From: an uncultured Candidatus Saccharibacteria bacterium
GTDB lineage: Bacteria; Patescibacteriota; Saccharimonadia; Saccharimonadales; Saccharimonadaceae
NCBI GenBank assembly: GCA_948623715.1
Contig: CAPHDI010000011.1
Span: forward strand, 1-35,915
Length of the DNA: 35,915 nucleotides
Direction: 5' to 3'
Shown here: in pieces, positions 22,925 through 32,500 of the stretch
Layout: each line of letters begins with the position of its first letter
Numbering within the stretch: position 1 is the stretch's first letter
Program-made: the position numbers and the translations under genes
The notes under the pieces: model-generated
The model's input: the letters and a program-made list of their open reading frames with translations, nothing else
The model's database searches: none
What the model was told of the DNA's origin: nothing

Positions 22925-22935
22925 GGGCGCTTTTT
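22913..22935 (+). terminator. Intrinsic terminator overlapping the stop codon
   Basis: GCGCCCC (22913-22919), loop GCTA, GGGGCGC (22924-22930), TTTTT. The TAG stop (22922-22924) sits in the loop, so the left arm is coding. Confidence 0.92.
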
Positions 22936-22976
22936 CTTGCCTCAAAGCCTTGACACGTGTGGTATGATAATAATAT

Positions 22977-25412
22977 ATGCCTAAAAACTTAGTGATCGTC
23001 GAGTCCCCGGCCAAAGCCCACACCATCGAGAAATATCTCGGACGGGACTATCATGTCCTCGCCTCTGTCGGCCACATCCGCAAAGACACTAAAGTCGACA
23101 AGGCCACCTTTGACGTCACTTACGAAATCGACCCCGGCCATACGAAGATCATCTCCGATCTAAAAAAAGCCGCCAAAGCCGCCGATACTGTCTGGCTCGC
23201 GACCGATGAAGACCGCGAAGGCGAAGCGATTTCTTGGCATCTCATGGAAGTACTGAAGCTCCCGAAGGGCACGAAGCGCATCACTTTTCACGAAATTACT
23301 AAGCCCGCTCTCGAAGCCGCCATCCAGAACCCTCGCACCGTCGATATGGACATGGTCGCCTCTCAACAGGCCCGTCAGACTCTCGACATGCTCGTCGGTT
23401 ACGACCTTTCCGGTGTCGTCCGCCGCAAAGTCCCTGGCGCTATCTCCGCTGGTCGCGTCCAGTCTCCCGCCCTCCGTCTCATTGTCGAAAGGGAACGAGA
23501 GATCAATAAGTTCGAGACCAGTCCGAAATTCAAGGTCACTGGCAAATTCCTTGATCAGGATAGTAACGAACTCACCGCCACCCTCGACCACACTTTTCCT
23601 ACTGAAAAAACCGCCCAGAATTACCTAGAAAAAGTCCAGAGTGCCGATTTTACCGTCGCCGACACCACGAAGACTCCTGGTGTCCGCCGCCCAGCGCCAC
23701 CATTTACCACGGCGAGTATGCAGATCGAGGCCAACTCCCGCCTCGGCTTCTCTACCAAGGCTACCATGACCGCCGCCCAGGCCCTCTATCAGGCCGGTCT
23801 TATTACTTATCACCGCACCGACAGCCTCAATCTTAGCAAGCAAGCCATCGCTATGACCGCAAAATACGTCGAGACGAATTATGGCCCGAAATATCTCAAA
23901 GTCCGGAATTTTAAGACCAAATCCGCCGGCGCTCAGGAGGCTCACGAAGCTATTCGCCCCACTCATATCGACCAAGAAGTCGCCGGCAAGAATGATTACG
24001 AGCGGAAACTCTACCGTCTCATCCGTAATCGCACTCTTGCCACCCAGATGGCCGACGCCGAAACCGAAAAAACCGTTGTAAAAATTACAACATCTTCAGA
24101 GCCTAAATACATCTTTGAGGCCAAAGGTGAAGTCATCACCTTCGATGGCTTCCTCAAGGTTACCGGTCGCACGAAGGAAGACGAACTCCCCGCCCTCTCT
24201 GCCGGCGATAAGCTGAAGCGAGAGAGTATTACCGCCCGCCAGAATTTCAGCAAACCACCCGCTCGCTACACCGAGGGTTCCCTCGTTAAGAAACTTGAAG
24301 AGCTCGGTATCGGCCGCCCGTCAACTTACGCTTCGATCATGTCCGCTATTCAGACCCGCGGTTATGTCGTCAAGGGCGAATCCGAAGGCGAGCCCCGCGA
24401 AGTCGTCGAGCTCGTCCTCGAAAAGCGTTCGATTAAGCGCAATCTCGTCACCGAGAAGACCGGCTCAACCAAGGGCAAACTCCTCCCGACCCCGATCGGG
24501 GAATTACTCGCCGGCTTCCTCGTCGATAATTTCAATAACATTGTAGACTATCAATTCACGGCTAATATCGAGGAAGACCTCGACAAGATCGCCGACCATA
24601 AACTTGAGCGCGTGAAAATGCTCCGCGATTTCTACGGCCCCTTCCAGAAGGAAGTAATTAAATCTGACGACGCGGCCCGCTACAACAACGCCAGGGAATT
24701 AGGCAAAGACCCGAAGACCGGCCTCCCGATTTACGCAAAAATCGGCCGCAACGGCGGTTTCATCCAGCTCGGCGACAACGAGAAGACTTCCGGCGAGAAG
24801 CCTCGCTTCGCCCCCCTCCCGAAGGGCAAAACCGAGAAGACCGTCACTCTCCAGGAGGCTCTCAAGCAGCTCGCTATGCCTGCTCTCCCTCGCACCCTCG
24901 GTACGACGAAGGACGGCACCGAGATCATCGCCGCCAGCGGTCCCTTCGGCCCTTATCTCAAGGGCGGTAAATATAACATCCAGATTAAAGATTACGACCC
25001 CTATACTATCGATTTCAAGACCGCCGAGAAGCTTTACCAGGCCAAGCTCGATTCGATTATCGCTGATTGGGACGAAATTATGATTATCAATGGCGCTTAT
25101 GGCCCCTATGTCAAGGGCCCTGGCCGCTTCAACAATGTTAAAATTCCTAAGGATCAAGATCCTCGCAAAATTACTCTTGAGCAGGCGAAAAAGATGCTCG
25201 AAGATAAACCCGCCCGCGGAGGACGTTTCGGGCGCCGTACCGCTGCCAAAACCACAAAATCTGCCGCTAAATCGACTTCCAGAGCCGCAAAGACCACTGC
25301 AAAGGCCACGGAAACCACCCGTAAATCCACCAAATCTACCTCAAAATCGACAAAATCTACTACCAAAACCGCTTCGAAAACGCGCAAAACCTCCTCTAAG
25401 GCCTCAAAATAG
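22977..25412 (+). CDS. topA: DNA topoisomerase I with a Lys/Ser/Thr-rich tail
   Basis: An 811-aa type IA topoisomerase that relaxes negative supercoils. It has a TOPRIM domain (VIVESPAKA at 6-14, ATDEDREGEAISWHL near 76-90). The catalytic Tyr278 is in GLITYHRTDSLNLS (His replaces the usual Met after Tyr). ARYTEGSLVKKLEELGIGRPSTYA lies near 423-446. Two TopoI C-terminal repeats follow (...GPFGPYLKGGKYN, ...NGAYGPYVKGPGRFNN). No zinc-finger cysteines are seen. The last 65 or so residues are a basic, low-complexity tail (KSTKSTSKST), like the tails of mycobacterial TopA. TATGAT (22963-22968) ends 8 nt before the ATG and there is no SD: near-leaderless. Confidence 0.97.
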   Translation: MPKNLVIVESPAKAHTIEKYLGRDYHVLASVGHIRKDTKVDKATFDVTYEIDPGHTKIISDLKKAAKAADTVWLATDEDREGEAISWHLMEVLKLPKGTKRITFHEITKPALEAAIQNPRTVDMDMVASQQARQTLDMLVGYDLSGVVRRKVPGAISAGRVQSPALRLIVEREREINKFETSPKFKVTGKFLDQDSNELTATLDHTFPTEKTAQNYLEKVQSADFTVADTTKTPGVRRPAPPFTTASMQIEANSRLGFSTKATMTAAQALYQAGLITYHRTDSLNLSKQAIAMTAKYVETNYGPKYLKVRNFKTKSAGAQEAHEAIRPTHIDQEVAGKNDYERKLYRLIRNRTLATQMADAETEKTVVKITTSSEPKYIFEAKGEVITFDGFLKVTGRTKEDELPALSAGDKLKRESITARQNFSKPPARYTEGSLVKKLEELGIGRPSTYASIMSAIQTRGYVVKGESEGEPREVVELVLEKRSIKRNLVTEKTGSTKGKLLPTPIGELLAGFLVDNFNNIVDYQFTANIEEDLDKIADHKLERVKMLRDFYGPFQKEVIKSDDAARYNNARELGKDPKTGLPIYAKIGRNGGFIQLGDNEKTSGEKPRFAPLPKGKTEKTVTLQEALKQLAMPALPRTLGTTKDGTEIIAASGPFGPYLKGGKYNIQIKDYDPYTIDFKTAEKLYQAKLDSIIADWDEIMIINGAYGPYVKGPGRFNNVKIPKDQDPRKITLEQAKKMLEDKPARGGRFGRRTAAKTTKSAAKSTSRAAKTTAKATETTRKSTKSTSKSTKSTTKTASKTRKTSSKASK

Positions 25413-25501
25413 CCTTCTGAGGCGCTTAAGGCTAAAACCGCCCTCATACCACGCTTTTACGCCAAATCCGCCTCATTCCCATTATCCTTATGTCTTTACA
25501 C

Positions 25502-25632
25502 TTGACTTTTACCAAAATCTATGCTACAATGTAAGTATAGTCTAGTAATAGGCTAAGATCCTTAATGGGTTAGTCTTCTCTTTATTGTAGAAACTGTTTG
25601 CTTAATTCTAGGCAGACAATACTACAATAAAG
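25502..25632 (+). promoter_or_regulatory. Promoter and structured leader of the 25645 gene
   Basis: TTGACT (25502-25507), a 17-bp spacer and TACAAT (25525-25530, TATGC before it). The leader has an 11-bp perfect stem CTTTATTGTAG (25580-25590) with CTACAATAAAG (25622-25632), and an inner GTTTGC/GCAGAC pair. The right arm runs into the SD (AAAGGGG, 25629-25635), so the hairpin could limit ribosome access. Confidence 0.75.
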
Positions 25633-25644
25633 GGGAATCATCAA

Positions 25645-25911
25645 ATGGATGACCAGAAAAATGACCAGCTTCGCACCTTTGCCATCCGCGACGATGCCGG
25701 CTATATCGTAGACCTTCTCACCGAGACGTCCGCCAAGGAGTACCTCAAGCCCTTAGAGGACATCGTCCTCCCGCCCCCGGCCGCCGATATGCTTCTCGGC
25801 ACTCATCGACCCCCTGTCACGACGGGAGGTTCGCCGGTTTACAACAAGTATCACAAGTATATCCATTGGGCCTTGTTTGGCATTGATTCACCGGTTTCGC
25901 CAGCGCCATAG
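25645..25911 (+). CDS. Small hypothetical protein
   Basis: An 88-aa protein beginning MDDQKNDQLRTF, with an AAAGGGG SD. No membrane helix or signal peptide. The N-terminal half is acidic and the C-terminal part is Pro- and Tyr-rich (SPVYNKYHKYIHW). No family recognised. The strong promoter, hairpin leader and terminator support expression. Confidence 0.65.
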   Translation: MDDQKNDQLRTFAIRDDAGYIVDLLTETSAKEYLKPLEDIVLPPPAADMLLGTHRPPVTTGGSPVYNKYHKYIHWALFGIDSPVSPAP

Positions 25912-25990
25912 TCAATCCGCCGCCGGCTACTTAGCGCCTGTCATTCACCAGTATCTCCAACAGCCCATCTACCTCCTACTAAACCCAGCA

Positions 25991-26018
25991 CCCCGACCTC
26001 TTTCGGTCGGGGCATTTT
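25991..26018 (+). terminator. Intrinsic terminator after the 25645 gene
   Basis: CCCCGACC (25991-25998), loop TCTTTC, GGTCGGGG (26005-26012), then CATTTTC. Confidence 0.9.
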
Positions 26019-26084
26019 CATGCTTTTTAGAAGTTTAAAATATTTTCCACTTTTTCCCGAAAATCTTATGGTATAATCAAAGAG

Positions 26085-26290
26085 TTACATAGTTTAAATT
26101 TATAAAGGACAAAATTGTTCTTCAATAGTGATGGCACTATGAGGGCCTAGTTTTGAGGAATAATCTTGTTCCAACATTTAGACTATGTAACACCCCTCGT
26201 GGTGCCATTTTTGTATTAGGCGTCCTACCTTTGCCCGTACAAAAACGCGGTGCCTCGCGGGATCATAGTAACACGCTAAAGGAGGGCATA
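26085..26290 (+). promoter_or_regulatory. Structured 5' leader, copy 2 of the surface-gene leader family
   Basis: TATAAT (26072-26077, TGG before it) places the start at about 26085, on the closing stem GTTACATAG (26085-26093) with CTATGTAAC (26183-26191). Relative to copy 1, base pair T-A has become A-T. The apical hairpin is TAGTG-ATGG-CACTA (26126-26139), again with paired changes. After the closing stem the segment ACCCC-nn-GTGGTGCCATTTTTGT is shared with copy 1. GTGCCAT (26202-26208) can pair with ATGGCAC (26131-26137). TTTTTGTA can pair with TACAAAAA (26238-26245), with GGTGCC opposite GGTGCC. AAAGGAGGG precedes ATG 26291. Confidence 0.8.
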
Positions 26291-27706
26291 ATGCTAAAAA
26301 TAAAGAAAACTAAACCTTATCATTTTAGAAAAGCGCATGACGGCGCTAGCTTGCACAGAATCTATGCAAGCAGAGTAGCATGTACTATAGCTCTTATTTG
26401 TAGCATCGTGCCAACTTTGGCGTTACTTACTTATTATAATCCCTATTCAGAAAAAGTCTCTGCCGCTAGTACAAAAACTCTTTCCGATATCACAGATATG
26501 CAGCAAATGCGTGCCTCCATCTGCGAAAACTCCACGATTGGCGAATCTAATACTCTTACCGACACGCGCGACAACTCTACTTACACCGTATCAAAACTGA
26601 ATGATGGCAAATGTTGGATGACGCAAAATTTACGCATCACTAACACAGAGATTACTTCAGAAAATTCCAACACAACGGAAAACTTCATCATTCCTACTTC
26701 TTCCGCCCCCACCTTATGGCCCAATGATTCCTCTACTACACCCTATGCCTACTATGATAAAGAAACCACCAGCGCATATTACAACTGGTACGCAGCGACC
26801 GCCGGCACAGGCATTGATTCTATGTCGAGCGGAGATACAACTTCTAGTATTTGCCCAAAAGGCTGGCGCTTGCCAAAATCCGGTACCGGAGTCGGTACAA
26901 ACGATTTTGCCAACGTAAGCGGAATCTCAACAAGCACTAACATTACTGCAGGTACAAACTATTGGAGTAAAGCAAAGGCTCCATCTTTCACAAACAGCAC
27001 CCTAATTGTAAACAATAGTACCTGGCTGGCCGCTGGCTATGTTCGTGCAGGCAATGGTTCTGGGTCAATCGATACGTTTGGCTCCACAGGCTACTATTGG
27101 TCCAGCACTGCCGACAGACAATCCTATGCATACTATTTCCTCTTCTTCAATAACAGCTTATATCCTGCCGACAGCAATAGCCGGTCCTCTGGCTACTCCA
27201 TTCGCTGTATTTCTGCAGATCTCGCTGACGACGAGCCAGATTTTACCGACCCATACGACCAGAAGGACGTCGACGTCATCGCCATCGTTGTCCCGCCCGT
27301 CATCTCTATTAATGCCACCTCCGGCATGAATAAAGAAGTCGATCCCAACCTAGTTGCCAAAGGAGAAATCTCCGCCACTATTTCTGCTAATACTACTTAT
27401 TCTGTCCAACTCAGTGCTGATAAAACTTCTCTCACTAATTCCGTATCTTCCGACGAACCAACTTCCACTAACTCCATCCCCGCTTCCTCCAGTGTCCAAG
27501 CTAAGACTAATGCCTGGGGCATACTCAATTCCGATAATACTACCTACTCAGCAATAACTTCCACACCAACTACCTACTATAATACTGAATCATCAAATGA
27601 AGACTCCTCCAGAACTCATACCTTCACCCTCGGCGTCTCCATCTCTCCTACTCTTCCTGCTGGAGAATATTCTACGACCGTAACTATTACTGCAGTGAAT
27701 AACTAA
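26291..27706 (+). CDS. FISUMP-domain surface protein
   Basis: A 471-aa exported protein. I chose ATG 26291 because AAGGAGGG lies just upstream and the reading frame above it is the structured leader. A basic N-terminus (MLKIKKTKPYH) and hydrophobic helix (about 34-54) form a signal segment with plausible cleavage after VSA. One FISUMP domain spans about 60-310 (TLSDITDMQQM, ICENSTIGES, CWMTQNL, SSICPKGWRLP, YYWSSTADRQS, SIRCIS). A Thr/Ser-rich C-terminal beta domain (about 325-471) contains NAWGILNSDN and closes with VSISPTLPAGEYSTTVTITAVNN. That last domain recurs in the partial gene at the right edge. The ligand or attachment mode is unknown. Confidence 0.88.
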   Translation: MLKIKKTKPYHFRKAHDGASLHRIYASRVACTIALICSIVPTLALLTYYNPYSEKVSAASTKTLSDITDMQQMRASICENSTIGESNTLTDTRDNSTYTVSKLNDGKCWMTQNLRITNTEITSENSNTTENFIIPTSSAPTLWPNDSSTTPYAYYDKETTSAYYNWYAATAGTGIDSMSSGDTTSSICPKGWRLPKSGTGVGTNDFANVSGISTSTNITAGTNYWSKAKAPSFTNSTLIVNNSTWLAAGYVRAGNGSGSIDTFGSTGYYWSSTADRQSYAYYFLFFNNSLYPADSNSRSSGYSIRCISADLADDEPDFTDPYDQKDVDVIAIVVPPVISINATSGMNKEVDPNLVAKGEISATISANTTYSVQLSADKTSLTNSVSSDEPTSTNSIPASSSVQAKTNAWGILNSDNTTYSAITSTPTTYYNTESSNEDSSRTHTFTLGVSISPTLPAGEYSTTVTITAVNN

Positions 27707-27757
27707 AAGTGACAGATTTGTAGAAAATTCTACAATTTTTGCGAAAATACTAGCATC

Positions 27758-27831
27758 AATCGCGTTAATGGTTTATAATTAGAGTAGGTTTACAAATCGC
27801 ATTAGCGGTCCATAATTAAAAGATAAGTCAG
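27758..27831 (+). repeat. Imperfect tandem repeat, 37-bp period
   Basis: AATCGCGTTAATGGTTTATAATTA (from 27758) is followed 37 bp later by AATCGCATTAGCGGTCCATAATTA (from 27795). They lie between the FISUMP stop and its terminator. No role is seen. Confidence 0.6.
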
Positions 27832-27877
27832 TCCTTGGTAATGTTAATAACGACGACATTACCAGGACTACTTTTTT
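27830..27877 (+). terminator. Intrinsic terminator after the second FISUMP gene
   Basis: AGTCCTTGGTAATG (27830-27843) pairs with CATTACCAGGACT (27857-27869) with one bulge, followed by ACTTTTTT. It lies 124 nt after the stop codon. Confidence 0.88.
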
Positions 27878-28307
27878 GTTCTTGCTGTTTGGTCTGCTCG
27901 CGATCACGCAAAAGTCCAACCAGCTCTAAAAGTAGCTGCAGGAACATACTAACCTTTCCGCCTAATCTAACTCCGCACCCTACCGAATTAAATACTGGCA
28001 ATCTGCCACTCTACCTCCAGCCTAGCATATTTTTATCCAAAAGTACAAACACTAGCACGATACAAAGTCCGCTCGCACCCAACTCAACTAATATAATAAT
28101 ATGTTACAATAACACAACCAAATCTCCATTTCTTCTAATTTTCCCGCCCCTCTATAATTCTTATGTTTAATTCAAAATTATTCCACTTCAGCTAAAAAAT
28201 CCGCCCAAAAACGTCAAAATTACAACCTAAAAATCCTCATTTTCACACGAAAAGTGGTATAATAAATTCTAGAAGATTAAAAAATCAGCAAAAAATCAAA
28301 TTTTCTG
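27878..28307. other. Non-coding stretch without clear features
   Basis: About 430 nt between the FISUMP terminator and the promoter at 28308. The open frames here have no SD and no recognisable protein features. A weak GTTACAAT box lies near 28100. I see nothing I can support. Confidence 0.5.
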
Positions 28308-28336
28308 TTGACAGCATTCATAAATTATGCTATCAT
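28308..28336 (+). promoter_or_regulatory. Promoter of the sigma4/HARE gene
   Basis: TTGACA (28308-28313), a 17-bp spacer and TATCAT (28331-28336) preceded by TATGC. The leader is about 50 nt. Confidence 0.8.
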
Positions 28337-28391
28337 AAGTTAAATGTAATATTAAATTTATAAGTTCGGGGTGGGGAACGAAGGGAACCTG

Positions 28392-29423
28392 ATGGACCAA
28401 AACGCCAGCATTATAGAAAACGCCATTTCGGGTAGCTTGAATATTATCGAGCAGGATCGCGAACGCGAAATCATCTCCCGACGCTTCGGCTTGACCGGGC
28501 AGAGAGAGACCCTCGAGCAGATCGGCGAATTACTAAACATTACGCGCGAACGTGTACGCCAGCTTGAAAAGGCTATCTTAGTTCGCCTGCGTATTGGCGC
28601 TGAGGAAGGTCAGATCACCGAGTTGCCTGCCGCTGAGAAGCTCATCATCCGCAATCTCACCGAGCTTGGTCGCGTCGCCCGCACTTCCGCCCTCGCCGAG
28701 CAAATTTACGGCCGTCCTACGACTCCCGCCGAAAACGCCCGGCTCGTTTTTATAAGTGCCATCTCCAATAATCTCACTTCGATCGACGAGAATGATTCTT
28801 ACTACTCTGCCATCGGTATCGCCGAGTACGGCGATGTCCAGACTATCCACGAGCGCGTCGACGAAGTCGTCTCTGCCATTCGCAAGAATAAGGAGCCGAT
28901 GACCATCGAGCAGCTCGATGCCGTCCTCGATTACGAGCATCCGAATTACATCCGCGCTATCGCCTCAATCTCTAAGCAGCTTGCTTCACTCAATGGCCTC
29001 TGGGGTCTGACAAAGTGGCCGACCGTCAATCCTCGCAACATCCGCGATAAGATCTTCGTCGTCCTCGAAGCGAAGAAGGAACCGATGCACTTTTCTGACA
29101 TCGCGAAGGCTATCTCTGCTTCTGATTTTCGCCGTAAAAATGTCACCATTCAAGCGATTCACAACGAACTCATTAAAGATTCTCGCTTCGTCCTGATCGG
29201 TCGCGGCATCTATGCCCTGAATACCTGGGGCTACGCAAAGGGAACTGTCGCCGATATTATTACGAAAGTCCTGAAAGACGCCGGCGAACCACTCACCCGC
29301 GAGGAAATCGTCAAACGCGTCCTTCACGCTCGCAAGGTCAAGGAGACTACCGTCCTCCTCAACCTCCAGAATAAAGATCTCTTCACCAAAGTCGGCAAAG
29401 ATTCTTACAAACTTGCTGAGTAA
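28392..29423 (+). CDS. Sigma-70 region 4 / HARE-HTH fusion, probable transcription factor
   Basis: A 343-aa protein beginning MDQNASIIEN. ATG 28392 is preceded by AAGGG; a GTG at 28371 would add seven residues and has no better SD. Residues about 23-66 match sigma-70 region 4 closely (REREIISRRFGL...TLEQIGELLNITRERVRQLEKAIL). The middle is helical. Residues about 215-285 resemble the HARE-HTH/RpoE-delta domain (FVVLEAKKEPMHFSDIAKAI...VTIQAIHNELIKDSRFVLIGRGIYAL), with a second, similar winged-helix repeat after it. No sigma regions 2 or 3 are present, so it is not a full sigma factor. It may modulate RNA polymerase as the delta subunit does in Firmicutes (inference). Confidence 0.9.
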   Translation: MDQNASIIENAISGSLNIIEQDREREIISRRFGLTGQRETLEQIGELLNITRERVRQLEKAILVRLRIGAEEGQITELPAAEKLIIRNLTELGRVARTSALAEQIYGRPTTPAENARLVFISAISNNLTSIDENDSYYSAIGIAEYGDVQTIHERVDEVVSAIRKNKEPMTIEQLDAVLDYEHPNYIRAIASISKQLASLNGLWGLTKWPTVNPRNIRDKIFVVLEAKKEPMHFSDIAKAISASDFRRKNVTIQAIHNELIKDSRFVLIGRGIYALNTWGYAKGTVADIITKVLKDAGEPLTREEIVKRVLHARKVKETTVLLNLQNKDLFTKVGKDSYKLAE

Positions 29424-29444
29424 AAAAGATAAAAAACAGTTAGT

Positions 29445-29537
29445 AGCATTGCCACGTAAATACCTTTTCTTGGACATAAAGACTTGGCCTGAGCGGCCCG
29501 GAGCGGTCCAAGAAAAGCGTATTTATGCGACAATGCT
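29445..29537. repeat. Hairpin repeat, short copy
   Basis: Terminal arms AGCATTGCCACGTAAATACCTTTTCTTGGAC (split: AGCATTGCCACG then TAAATACCTTTTCTTGGAC) and GTCCAAGAAAAGCGTATTTATGCGACAATGCT are inverted with few mismatches. The centre is GACTTGGCCTGAGCGGCCCGGAGCG. It is related to 20544-20708. The arm change CTTGGAC/GTCCAAG against CTCGGAC/GTCCGAG keeps the pairing. It may also terminate the gene that ends at 29423. Confidence 0.85.
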
Positions 29538-29576
29538 CATGCCTAATTTAATTTTCTATGTTATAATAAAACTATT

Positions 29577-32500
29577 ATGCTTGCACAAATTGTCCATTTC
29601 ATTCTGCAACCTTTTGTCTGGATCCCCATCGTCGGGATTCTCGGAGTTTTGAGCTACCTTAATTATAAAAAGCTAAACCGTCTTAAAGTCCTCAATGTCG
29701 ACTCCGTCCTCCTCATGCTCGAGATCCCCCGTGCTAACGACAAAAAAGAACTCGCTGCCGAGCAGCTTTTCGCTAGCCTTCACGGTATTCTCCGCGACGC
29801 TGATGAGCTCCGTCATTCCGGTGGAGTTCAGGAGCATCTCAGCTTCGAAATTGTCTCAACTAGCGGCCAGATTCGCTTCTACGTCTGGGTCCCGAAAATT
29901 CTCCAGAGTTTCGTCGAGGGGCAGATTTACGCCCAATACCCCACTGTCCAGATTTATAAAATGAACGAGGATTACGTCGACGATCGTGAGAAATATCCCG
30001 TCGTCTACTCCGCCGAGCTCACTCTTACCGAAAACGAAGCTCTCCCAATCAAAACTTTCGACACTTTCGAAGTCGACCCACTCGCCGGTATCACTGGGAC
30101 TCTCGCGAAACTTAACCCTGACGCCTCCGAAGAGCTCTGGATCCAGATTCTCACCCGCCCTATCCCTGACGACTGGCACAAGGAAACCACTGACAAATGG
30201 GTCAAAAAAGTCAAATCCGGCAAAAAGGGCGGCTTCATCGACTGGGTCTGGGTCGGTCAAGCCTTCGGTGCTTTCTTCCAGCCTCCCACTGGCGGCACGA
30301 AAGACGACGCGAAGCCCGAACTCTCCGAACGTGATAAAACCCGCATCGCCAAAGCCGAGGAAAAGGCTACTAAGCTCGGCTACGAGGTGAAGATTCGCCT
30401 TGCCTACCTCGGCCAAGATTCCACCAATGCGAAGCTCAATATGCAGGCCCTTGTCGGTACCTTTAAGCAATACAACTCCACTAATCTTAACGGCTTCAAG
30501 CTCACTGGCGGCAGTTTCAAGCCCGAGGATCTCGACCTATACAAGATGCGTCAATTCGCCAATCACGGATTCATCCTCAATATTTCCGAGCTCGCCTCCG
30601 TCTATCATCTCCCACATACTTCCGTCGAGACTCCAAATATCGTCTGGGCCACTTCGAAGACCGCCGAGCCGCCCGCCACTCTTCCTCTCATCACCGGCAA
30701 CCCTGCCCATGATGAGAACATTTCCGCCTTCGGGCTGACGAATTTCCGCGGTATCAATCATCAATTCGGCATGCTTCGCCGCGACCGCTCTCGTCACGTT
30801 TATATCATCGGTCAGACTGGTGCTGGTAAATCCGGTATGCTTGAGCTTTTCGCGCTCTCTGATGTTTTCTACAATCAAGGCTACTGTATTATCGACCCGC
30901 ACGGTGATTTCGCCGTCAATAATCTTCGCTTCGTCCCCGAGAGCCGTATTAAAGATGTCATCTATTTCAACCCCGCCGACACCGCTTACCCTGTCGCTTT
31001 CAACCCTCTCGAAGTTAGCGACCCTAGCCGTAAGCCTAATGTCTGTTCCGAAGTTATCGGCGTGCTTAAGCGTATGTTCGGCGATTCCTGGGGTCCGCGC
31101 CTTGAGCATATCCTCCGCCATACTATCCTTGCTCTTCTTGACCGCCCCGAGACTACCCTTCTTGACATCTCTCGCCTCCTCACCGACAAAGATTTCCGCA
31201 AAGAAACTCTCGATTACTGTACTGACGTTACCGTCCTTCAATTCTGGAAGCACGAATTCGGCCAGTGGAATGAGAAGCAGGTCAACGAGTCCATCGCCCC
31301 AGTACTAAACAAGGTCGGCGCCTTCACCGCTAACCCGATCATCCGTAATATTATCGGTCAGCCGAAGTCCAGCTTCGACGTCCGTAAAATCATGGACGAG
31401 GGTAAAATCCTCGTCGTCAATCTCAGTAAAGGTCTCATCGGCGAAGATAACGCCGGTATTCTCGGCGCCTTCCTCGTCACAAAAGTGCAGCTCGCCGCCA
31501 TGTCCCGCTCTGATATTGCTGACGTCGCCGATCGTCGCCCCTTCTACCTCTATGTCGACGAGTTCCAAAACTTCGCCACCGACTCCTTCGCTGTCATCCT
31601 CTCCGAGGCCCGCAAATACGGCCTCAACCTCACCGTCGCCAACCAATACATCTCCCAGATGACCGATTCCGTCCGCGACGCCGTCTTCGGCAACGTCGGT
31701 ACTACTATCTCTTTCCGCGTTTCCGCCGACGACGCCCCCATCCTCTCCAAACAGTTTGAGCCCACCTTCGACGCTTCCGACCTCCTCCAGATGGGCAACC
31801 GCCACTTCGTCATCTCTATGATTATCAACGGCGAAAAAGTCCCCGCCTTCTCCGCTACTACACTGTCTCTCCCTACCACTCCGAAAGACAATTTTGACCA
31901 AATCGTCGAATCTTCCCGCCGTAATTACGCCCGCAGCCGCACCGAAGTCGAAGCCGAAATCCGCGAAACCATCGAACAATCTGACAAATACAAAAAAGAG
32001 TTATCTGACAGTGGTCGCATCGCCAACGAGCAGATCAGTAATAGTTACACTACTCGCGAATACGGCAGGGAATCAAGCTATTCTGATTCAGAAAACCGAA
32101 CAAAACCGGAACAGAAGCCGTTTTCTGCCCGCGAGGGAAGCAAAAAACCCGCCTTTCAGTTCGTTCCCAACCCCCAAAGCGACTTCCGTAAAATGAAATT
32201 ATCGCCCAATAGCGCCGAGGGGAAGGACCGCCCCTCACTAAAAGACCTTGGCGCCCTCGTCAAAGAGCGCGAAGGGAAGCAGGATTCCCGCGAAAATGCC
32301 CGAACAAACTCCGAACAGAAACCCAATCCTTCCGTAGGGAAGCAACAGACGTCTAATTCCCCATCTAAGCGCCCAGAAGCCTCAAAACAGCCCTCTGCAC
32401 CCAAACCGCAGTCAGACCAAGGGAATCGCCAAAAGTCGCCAGAATCGCCTAAAAATAGCCTTAAAGGTGAAAAAGCTCCTACACCAGTGGCAAAAACTGC

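Noticed and set aside
27835..28170. 111-aa open frame after the second FISUMP gene
   Set aside because: It begins inside the terminator hairpin, has no SD, and has low-complexity composition.
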